Assembly: GCA_018105865.1 (NCBI GenBank)
Contig: CM030859.1
Span: 609,001-673,000 of the forward strand
Direction of reading: 5' to 3'
Length of the DNA stretch: 64,000 nt
From: Metaphire vulgaris
Lineage: Eukaryota > Annelida > Clitellata > Crassiclitellata > Megascolecidae
Positions within the stretch are counted from its first letter, which is position 1, and every line of letters begins with the position of its first letter. The notes under the pieces were generated by a model. The model worked only from the letters and a program-made list of their open reading frames with translations, was not told the origin of the DNA and searched no databases. Positions 55,937 through 64,000 of this stretch are shown here, piece by piece. Both the position numbers and the translations under genes were made by a program.

Positions 55937-58900
55937 TCAAACGATGCCAAGGGAAGAGATGAAGAGACCGACGACGACTGAAAGCAGCAGAAGAAGCGAT
56001 GAAGGGGAGAGACGGAGACCAGTTGCCTTCACAAGTTTCCTCACCAACTTATTGTAATCATCTTCGCCTACAAAATATATACATGTTTTTGCAATTACCG
56101 CCTATGTCATATTGCGCCGCACTTTGTTGCGACATCTGCTCTGCTTGATTAGTTAATGCCTTTTAACATTGGCATTGAGACATTAACAGAGGCAGAGGAA
56201 CGGAAGATGACAGAATGGGTTACGCACTGGAGCGCGGTTCAAGCCTCGTTGACGCATGGTTTCCACGGGATGGTTTGACGCAAGTGTCAGCATTGGAATA
56301 GAATTTTCAAAAGCAGTTATTCAATTTACATAACAAAAAGTTAAAATAGTCGAAGTCATTGTTGGAGCGGCACTAACAGTAATGTTACACGATTTACAAC
56401 ACTGACGCTGCAAGTTAGTGACAAATTCAATGTAAATGATGTTGATGTTGGTAGGCTGGCAGGCAAAGCATTAGATCTGTGTGTGATCTGATTAACTATC
56501 TCACTAATAGACTACTTACTGCAGAGGCAGTTGACGGTGTCGACTACTTTGCACTCTTTCACTGCCGAACATTTGTCCTTTGGTTCTATTACGAATAACA
56601 TCATTCATCAATCAGATTACACAGTAGTTATCAGATGAACCATTAAACAAAAACAGATTATTACAGATTGGCGCACAATGAAATCGCATACACATACAGG
56701 ATTTATAATGCACTGTCAAATTGTGAGGCTGCTTTAAATGCACAAGCAAACAGTTGGTGATGCTGCTTACGGCAAAGACCCTTATCACATTCGGTGAAGC
56801 CGTCCTTTTTAAGGGTGCCGCAAAGCGAACAATTCTCTCCCTCTTTGTACGGACGCATGCCTTTCAAGTTCCCCCTGCGATGAACAACAAAGAGAAACAC
56901 TTTAAGGCGATCGATAGGAGGCAGTGATGTTCGAAATCGCAATGGGGAAGGCAACGCGTCCTCGGCTGACAGTATAGAGGCAAATCAATCGACGAAGCAA
57001 TGCCTATTTTTCTTTCTATCGCCGATAATAATAATAATTATTATTTATTCATTTTTAGCTGATTTCTGGCGAATTCACTTAGATAAAGTCAAATCAAATC
57101 TATATCTTCTGCAGAGCCATTAGGTTGATCGATGGTCGTTTGACATTGAATCGTCGGTGAGGGAACTGTACCGTAATTGTAGTTTATTCGTGCGATTTCA
57201 ATACAGCTGTCTGATGCTCATCAGAAAAAATGCCAATAAAATCTTATTCGATTGAAGTGAAGACTAAGGGCCGCCGAGAAAATTTTAGGGCCCCTGTGCA
57301 AAAAATAGTAGGCCTAACGGGCTCCTGAGCTGGCAAGTCTGTGAAAAAGTTGATGACCTATTTTTTGCTTATCGGTCTTTTTCAAAGCAGAATTTTTCCC
57401 AATCCACCCCGTTACCCGTAACAAGCAAGTGTGAAAAAGTGTTGATGACCTATTTTTTGCTTATCGGTCTTTTTCAAACCAGAATTTTCCCAATCCATCC
57501 TGTTACCCGTAACAAGCAAGTGTAAAAAAGTGTTGTTGACCTTTTCTTGCTTGTTGGTCTTTTTAAAACCATAATTTTTCGGATCCACGCCGTTACCCGT
57601 AACAAGCAAGTGTGTAAAAGTGTTGTTGGCCTTTTTTTGCTTCTCGCTCATTTAAAAAAGGCGATTACTTGATTATTTATCATGATCGGCCCGGGCCCCG
57701 TGACGTTCCTCAGGCCCCTAATGCTCGTGACGAGAAGATGACCTTTTTTCTTTGTCAGTCATTATCATGGTCTATTGTCGATACAGTTATTTACATCATC
57801 ATCATCACCGGACCCGGGCCACTGCAGGCCGCTGGGCCCCTGTGCAATTGCCCCCGCCCCTCTCGCGGATCTCTGTGAAGACTTATTACTTAAGGTTACA
57901 ATCGACTCGAACCTTACCCAGGATAGTAGTTGCAAGTGACGAACGCCTCTGTTCCCCTTCTTTTAGTGATGGCGCATCCGATATATTTGGAATCTGCACT
58001 CATGATCTGCAAATGTTACAATTCAAAGACTCTAGTCTAGACTCTTGGCATCAGTTTATTGTTTGTGCTCTAATTAATAAATATGTTGATCGCTCGTTCT
58101 CACACTATATATTTCGAATTTGCAAGAACTGAGTCTTAGCTCATATGCTCGCAATGTCTAATTTGCTACTAAAATTATTTCTAAAAGGAAAGCAATTTCA
58201 ATGCATAATTCTAAGCAACGCAATCAACTTCAATACATTTTATGAATATTTTTGTCAGCGGTTCCAATTTACAGAAAGTGGCAATTCAACAAAATCTACA
58301 GATTGGCATATCTACAAAATGTTCAAAGCTGCACAGACTCAGACATTTCTGAGAATGCATATGAGAGACTGAGTCTCTACATTCGGAAATTTGAAAATGC
58401 CGACGACGACGACGATGACGCTGATATCGATGACAGTGAAGCTGACGATGACGTTGATTATGACGATGATGATCTTAATGGTGGTGGCGATGGCGGTTTC
58501 CGGTTTTTGGCGCCTTCATGGCAGCCAGCACGTGCTTGTACGTGCACGGATTCGCCGCCGCTCTCGGCATTTACCGGCGCTCGGATTTTGCACAAGCGCT
58601 CGGACTGCGTCCTGCTCAACGGTTCGTCGTAGAGTTTCTTGCCGCGTCCTCCACTTTTCTACGTCGTTCTGGAGGGTTCACAAGTCGGTCGCCGCCGCTG
58701 TTGAGTAATGCGCCAAAGTCAGCCATTAAAATGGCTGCTGCGTGGCAACGTGACTGCTATCAACTATCGTTCTTCAGACTTCGCTGGAATTTCCATCTTC
58801 CTCGGATTTGCCGATTTCGGTGACGAAATCTCTTGCGGAAGACCGCTTCTTCGGAATTCGCCGCCGATCTTACCAAGCGGATAACTCCTATTACCAACTC

Positions 58901-59151
58901 GCGAACCTTTTAAATTATCTTCCGTTCTTCGTTGGAGTGTCAATGTGGCTGCAGTTTTCTCGCGAAGAACCGCTTCTATAGGATTCCACACCGGATTTCT
59001 TCACGGCAGCGATATCCTTCTATCATCCGAGTGAATTTTTAACATCGCCACCTTCCGACCTTCATTGACAATGTCATGTCAGCGTTGTCAAAGCGCTTTT
59101 GATTTGGTTTTTAACTATGTTACAGCACTATATAAATCATGTGATAATAAT

Positions 59152-59238
<87 letters not shown>

Positions 59239-60339
59239 GGTCTAATCAACTTTCGCTACCTGGGGCTGAGGATCGAAAGAAGATTGAAGCATGTTCACTA
59301 TATTCAAATTCTTATGACAAAATACAACTTCTTCACATACAATTTCGTTTATAAAATTGTATTTTGATAGCTAACGACCACACCAGACTAATTGGCCGAT
59401 GAAGGTTGATTGCTACACTCTGACTGGTTGACCAACCTGAATGAAGTGGTTGCAACTACCTTTGCCGGAACACATATTGTTCTGGAGTGTGTAGAGACTC
59501 GTTTGTGCGTACCAATTTTCAACAATTCTAGTCGGACCTGAGTGTTTGGGAATATTCAAGAGAAATATTTTGTTTTAAAAACGTTCTTCAACACGACAAA
59601 TGAAAGCGAAATTAAGCTCAAAATTCAAGTAATCTAAAGTCAGTCTCGAAATTAAAAGTTACTCTGCCTCGTTTAATATTTGATTTGGAAAATTCAGCAA
59701 AAGTGATATTTTAACTCTGTAGTTAGTGATCTTGTTGTTGTCTTTGTCATTGTTGTCGTTGTTGTTGTTGTTGGTGGTGGTGGGTGGTGGTGGTGGTGGT
59801 GGTGGTGGTGGTGGTGGTGGTGGTGGTGTACATAATATGATAAGTGATTGATGAGTCTATGAAGTGTTTTCAGTTTTATTATCACCGGAAAAGTTACAAC
59901 ATAATAATCATAGTTCTACGCTGAATAGAACTTCGTGCGTCGTGTCCTGTTCTCTGCAAACGATAACTTACTTTCGATGGCAGCTGCAATGTTCTGTCCA
60001 ATATCCGAAGTGTTTTGGGCGTTCAGCATGTTCATGTACTGCTTAAGGTAATGTACTCCTGAATGGCCGTGATGCAGATACTGTTCGTTCGTTTCATGCC
60101 CGGACCAAGCGAGAGCGTCCGCCTCTAATGCTGCGTTCCAATACTAAATAGCAAGAACGCAGTCTTACCAAATGGCCACTATAGGCAACAACATATACAG
60201 AACAATTCATGCAAAATATCTACATTGTATGTCAGGCTAAGCATTCGCTGTCCAACGGTAACGGAAGGATAACGTCCTTCTAATTCACCACTACCATCGA
60301 CTGGTGCTGATGTACTACTACAATGGCGCTAAAAGAAGT

Positions 60340-60433
<94 letters not shown>

Positions 60434-60716
60434 GTGGCGTAGCGTGAATTTTGGGGCCCGGAGGGCATCTTTGACATGGGGCCTCAGAGTTTCGAGCTGA
60501 CGAGCAAAAAAAACGGTATCGTCTCCACCTTTTTAACCCTGACGAGCAAAAAAAAGGACCTCACCACGTCATTTCCATCATTTTTAGGGTTAGGGTTAAG
60601 TTTAAGTTAGGGTTAACCCTAACCTAACCCTAGCTTAGACCCCTCTTCGGGCCCCCCTGCCCGGGACCCGGGGGGCAGTCGACAAAGTGCCCCCCGCCCC
60701 CCTAGTTACGCCACTG

Positions 60717-60776
<60 letters not shown>

Positions 60777-61019
60777 TTACCAGTCTCTTCATGTATGCAG
60801 CAGGCGGCTGCTTTGTTCCTTGAAATTCCATCGAAGCATCTCGTCGGAAGTCGTTGTGTGCGATCAGAAATTGTCCTCTTTCTTTGTTTGTGAGAGGTCC
60901 TCGCCTGGTTTGTGATGTCGCCACGTGTTCACAACCGAGTAGAAGGATGACGACTGCAGAAAAAGTCATCGAAACAGAGAGAGAAAGTGAACGGATCAAA
61001 AAAGCAGCAAACTGAAATG

Positions 61020-61074
<55 letters not shown>

Positions 61075-61912
61075 TGTCCTGAGACAGGTCCAGGCAGGGT
61101 TTAATCTAGGTCGTTTCCGGGGAGGGGAAATTGCCCTTTTTCTCTCCGGAAATTTCAAATTTCAAATCCCCCCACCAGAAAATTTTGGCATACTACATCA
61201 ACTAACAGTAGCCCTCTAGCTGACTTCCCTCCGCCTTGTCAGTTCCCCCCCTCAGGAATGCAGAGTCTAGATTAAACACTGGGTTCAGGGCTCCGTTGTC
61301 TCAATTCCTCTCTATGCCATGTCTCTTCATTGTTTGCTGCATAAGTTTTGCGGTGCTATGCAGTATGCACCTGTTTTCATCATCCAGTCCAATAGCATCT
61401 TTATGGTATTCCTTTTGTCCTTCTTCCTGATATACTTTCCTTCATTACTCTTCTAAGTAATGTTTCTCCTCTTATCACATGTCCAATCAAGTTCCTCTGT
61501 CATCTTTTGATTGTGTTAGTCAGCGATCTTTGTTTTCCCGCCATCTGTAATATCTCTTCGTTTGACTTCATGTCTGTTCATTTGCTATTTTCCATCCTCC
61601 CCTATTACCACGTTTAGAAAGCTTCCAGCTTTCATACATCTTTTAACTGAAGAATCCTGGTTTCCGAGGCATAGGCCTATACAGTATATGGCCAACTCCA
61701 TACTATCGTGTTTATAAGTCGGAACTTAAATTTAAGACCACTTAAACTTTGACGATAACGCTGAAACCCATACAATGAGATCTATTTTTTTATTAACTTA
61801 CAAAATTCAAACCTAGGATGCATTTAAACTGCTTCAACAATTTACTCTTAGCTATCATGGACTCCTTACCGCTCAGTTCCAGGTATCTCTTGATGTTCTT
61901 CTGCTTCTCCAT
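55937..61912 (-). CDS. CAP/SCP-domain protein, copy C (8 exons, 292 aa)
   Basis: This is the third and most upstream tandem CAP gene. Exons: 61912-61870, 60953-60781, 60143-59972, 59537-59437, 58006-57918, 56874-56771, 56585-56520, 56067-55937. Motifs: MEKQKNIKRYLELS-VVILLLGCEHVA, ERGQFLIAHNDFRRD, PPAAYMKRL, YWNAALEADALAWSGHETN, HHGHSGVHY, IGQNIAAA, VENWYAQTSLY, CNHFIQ-IMSADSKYIGCA, CNYYPGGNLKGMRPYKEG, CSAVKECKVVDTVNCLC, then the tail SLLLLLSVVVGLFISSLGIV. It is nearest to B in exons 1-4. It departs from the family at the signature HFTQ-VVWAD, which reads HFIQ-IMSAD, losing the Trp; the reading frame stays open in every exon. The exon 2 donor (CTG|GTAATAGTAG) opens directly into a (CTA)n tract that holds a MITE. 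Confidence 0.9.
56206..56280 (+). repeat. tRNA-SINE head fragment
   Basis: GAAGATGACAGAATGGGTTA, ACTGGAGCGCGGTTCAAGCC and GTTTCCAC align with the 5449 copy; the A box is decayed. Confidence 0.5.
57300..57860. repeat. Tandem ~90-bp repeat inside a G/C-rich element
   Basis: CCGTAACAAGCAAGTGT recurs at 57415, 57508 and 57597, each followed by GACCTWTTTTTTGCTTRTCGGTC. The block is bounded by GGGCCCCTGTGCAA at both 57290 and 57834. The 79-aa frame on - is an artefact of the repeat. Confidence 0.8.
59143..59236. repeat. (AAT)n in CAP copy C intron 4
   Basis: About 30 units occupying the place of the exon-like block seen in copies A and B. Confidence 0.97.
59735..59829. repeat. (TTG)n-(GGT)n tract, CAP copy C
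   Basis: Expanded counterpart of 51556-51604. Confidence 0.95.
60341..60777. repeat. (CTA)n tract split by a MITE, touching the exon 2 donor
   Basis: Left arm 60341-60431, right arm 60717-60777. The right arm ends at ATTAC|CAGT, the CAP copy C exon 2 border. Confidence 0.95.
60432..60716. mobile_element. MITE, family 3 (285 bp)
   Basis: Ends CAGTGGCGTAGCGTGAAT and CTAGTTACGCCACTG. Flanked by CTACTACT on both sides. Very like 42172-42437, including TTAGGGTTAACCCTAACC and two GACGAGCAAAAAAA motifs. Confidence 0.9.
61018..61074. repeat. (TCA)n microsatellite
   Basis: CAP copy C intron 1; equivalent to the shorter 53743-53776 tract in copy B. Confidence 0.95.
61095..61281. mobile_element. MITE (187 bp) in CAP copy C intron 1
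   Basis: Ends CAGGGTTTAATCTAG and CTAGATTAAACACTG. Duplication GGTCCAGG/GGTTCAGG (7 of 8). The paralogous site in copy B (~53796, AGTTCAGGACTCCG) is empty. Confidence 0.85.
61380..61645 (-). mobile_element. LINE fragment in CAP copy C intron 1
   Basis: Counterpart of 53880-54150, aligned base for base over ~260 bases with scattered differences. Confidence 0.75.
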
Positions 61913-62536
61913 CTCCGCTTGCTGGATCCTTCTAGAAAACGAATTTCACTTCGAAGAGATGAATTCTGAGTTTTGACTTACAGTTTGAAGGCCTTTTGAT
62001 GTCGATTGAATTCTTTGAATTTCAATATTTATAATATATAAATTATTAGCGATGGTGTTAATTGCAAAGAGAATTCGTATATAATGTATGTCATTGACTG
62101 TTACGTCACAAGGTCGTCAACATTTAAATAAGTAAGAAATCATAGCGAACTTTTGATAATCAAAAATTAGAACCAGTCTATATATATATATATATATATA
62201 TATCCACAAATTCGTCTCTTTCTCTGTATTCTGTAAACTAAAAAGCTGCTCGGTTGCGGGTTACATCGCGAGTAATTAGTTTAGTGGTTAGGCCTACCTA
62301 CCATTTCGCCAAACTTCCATTTCGCTGATCAACAACGGTGTGTAGCTATATTATAACCTAAACTTCCCTATAAAGAGTAGGCCTATGTTCGTGAATTCAA
62401 TACGTGAGTTAAGTCATTACACAAATCAATGTCATCCGCTTTGCGAGTTTATTCATCATTACTACTCGGACTAATAAGATCCGTTTATTTTTATTTTGAT
62501 ATGAATAAAGACCGAACAGTGTTTGCTGCACGAGGA

Positions 62537-62710
62537 GCAGTGCAAGACTTAGACTTGATGAAGCCCTAAGCTATACGAAGTTCAGAGGCCCACTTCCGGC
62601 ATGAATCACATCAGTTTGCCACAGAAAAACTAAAACTTTAATAATAAATGTAAAATATAGGCCTATTTATGCCTTTTAAATAACTATATGGAAAGTATTT
62701 TTAAAAATAA
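62537..62710. mobile_element. Partial copy of the CAGTGCCG MITE
   Basis: CAGTGCAAGACTTAGACTTG and AGGCCCACTT, then AATAATAAATGTA and CCTTTTAAATAACTATAT follow the order of 41913-42080. No right end. Confidence 0.65.
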
Positions 62711-62766
62711 CAAGTAATGCGTTTGCAAATCACATCTCAATATTTTTACTATGCAACCCTCTAAAA

Positions 62767-64000
62767 CAGGAGTTCTCAAACTGTGGTCCGCGGACCCCCG
62801 GGGGTCCGCGAAGCACCCGTAGGGGGTCCGCGAAGAGTGTCCGGAAAAAACGATCCGCAAAGAGATTATTACTTAGTTACGGTAATCCGGCTGTGAATCC
62901 AGTTTATCTATGATTTTATGAGTCTAAGACTTCTAAGTCAAGGCTAAAATATTTGGTTGAGAGATAATTATTGCTGTTAAGTTTCCATTTGCATGTCCAA
63001 ATAACAGTTGGATAGGCCTAACAATATCTGAACTTCTGAAGCACAGACGAACTTGCGATTCTAGAGAAGAGGATGTTAGTGATGAAAACAGTGACTGTCT
63101 CTGGTAGGCGGAACAGAAGCAATAGCGAGCAAACCAAAGCTACGTAATATGGTCCGGGTTACTTAGCATTCGAATTTACACAATACAAAGGCAATAGCGA
63201 TCAGCCACAGTGTGTCATTTCTTTTAAGTGTGTTATCGAACGAAAGCATGAAACTTGCAAAACTGAAGCGCCATCTTATAACAAAGCATAAGGAACTATA
63301 CGTGACAAACCTATTGAGTTTTTCAAAAGTCGACCAGAAGTGTATGTCAATCAGAAGAAAATAATTATCAGGACAGCGACAACATTGAATGAAAAGGCTA
63401 TCAAAGCGCCTCGTGTTTTAGCAAGGTGGATAGCAAAGATTGGAAAGGCACATACAATTGCAGAGACTTTGATTATGCCTGCATGCAGCGTTGGATAATT
63501 ATATGCAAGATAATGCTGGGAAAAGAAAGCACCAAAAATTTGAAATTTCGTAAGCAGACATTGGGAGCATTTTGGTGCAGCGTTAGGAAGGATATATGCT
63601 TCGAGCTTACAGAGCATTAGGCCTAACTGCGCTGATTCCTTTTGCTACTATCGTAGGCCTACCTATCAATGTGAAGCATCGTTTTCGGCGTTAGTTATCA
63701 TGAAATCAAAGTTCAGGTCGCGTCTTTAGGTGAAGGATGACATTAGAGTTTGTCAGGAATTAAACCAAGAAGAAACTTTCTCTGCCAACAAAACAAGACT
63801 AGGCTACACATCTCTCTAACAGCAACTCAAGCAAGTTAATTAACATCTGTTAGGCCTACTGCCGTAATTTTATGAGTGTACAATTTTGACGAAAAAGGTT
63901 GAATTGGAATTTAGACGTTTATATAGGGGACTAATTTGGGTTAGTTACTGTTAGTTATTATGACCTTGTCAGGGGGTCCGCGAATGTCTTATACCTTTCC
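62767..64000 (+). pseudogene. Decayed hAT transposon with ZBED-type transposase remnants (runs off the window)
   Basis: Left end CAGGAGTTCTCAAACTGTGG followed by GGTCCGCGGACC, preceded by CTCTAAAA, which fits the hAT target consensus. Fragments in several frames read LSNESMKLAKLKRHL, ITKHKEL, DKPIEFFKS, RVLARWIAKIGKAHTIAETL near 63225-63490. After a large deletion comes the C-terminal dimerisation part CEASFSALVIMKSKFRSR (63675-63720). These match BED-finger hAT transposases (ZBED5/FAM200 type). Stops and shifts make it inactive. AGGGGGTCCGCG near 63970 may approach the right end. Confidence 0.85.

Noticed and set aside
57412..57651. 79-codon frame on - with HLLVTGN repeats
   Set aside because: It follows the ~90-bp tandem DNA repeat inside an element; no family match.

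Overview
This window is animal nuclear DNA: spliced genes with GT-AG introns, long AT-rich introns, many microsatellites and dense non-autonomous DNA transposons. A neuropeptide precursor encoding W(X7)W-amide peptides (myoinhibitory peptide / allatostatin-B type) points to a protostome, most likely a marine lophotrochozoan. The species cannot be named from this sequence.

Layout. 1-11 kb is repeat territory: small hAT-like MITEs with 8-bp target duplications, a ~147-bp satellite array (6.4-7.8 kb) and long CT/GA/CAT microsatellites. At 11.2-12.1 kb on + lies the MIP precursor; its third peptide and C-terminal tail sit in other reading frames, which suggests single-base deletions, assembly indels or a very short intron. 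12.3-14.4 kb is a minisatellite broken up by MITEs. 14.4-19 kb is AT-rich with no recognisable gene.

From 23.8 down to 19.1 kb on - I assemble an eight-exon nucleolin-like gene (basic/acidic N-terminus, two RRMs, basic patch, very acidic tail; ~316 aa). At 27.3-25.6 kb on - is a single-exon protein with eight C2H2 zinc fingers. About 0.8 kb away, divergently, a complete nine-exon PLEKHF/phafin gene (PH + FYVE, 262 aa) runs on + from 28.1 to 36.9 kb, with a 900-bp hAT-like element in intron 1.

36.9-39.3 kb holds LINE and MITE debris. 39.3-62.3 kb is a tandem triplication, all on -, of an eight-exon gene for a secreted CAP/SCP-domain protein (289, 293 and 292 aa). All three have a signal peptide, a CAP domain, a short Cys-rich module and a terminal hydrophobic tail that looks like a GPI-anchor signal. 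Exon lengths and phases are nearly identical. Copies B and C share an old LINE fragment in intron 1 that A lacks, so B and C separated last. The copies act as natural filled/empty-site controls for several MITE insertions. One MITE inserted exactly on the exon-2 splice donor of copy B, and its target duplication preserved the donor. The window ends inside a decayed BED/ZBED-type hAT transposon.

The genes do not form one pathway. The coherent biology is the CAP cluster (extracellular or cell-surface proteins), a neuropeptide, a nucleolar-type RNA-binding protein, a zinc-finger factor and an endosomal PI3P-binding adaptor. Exon borders were derived by eye from splice consensus, phase continuity, family similarity and comparison of the three CAP copies. 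No search could be run.
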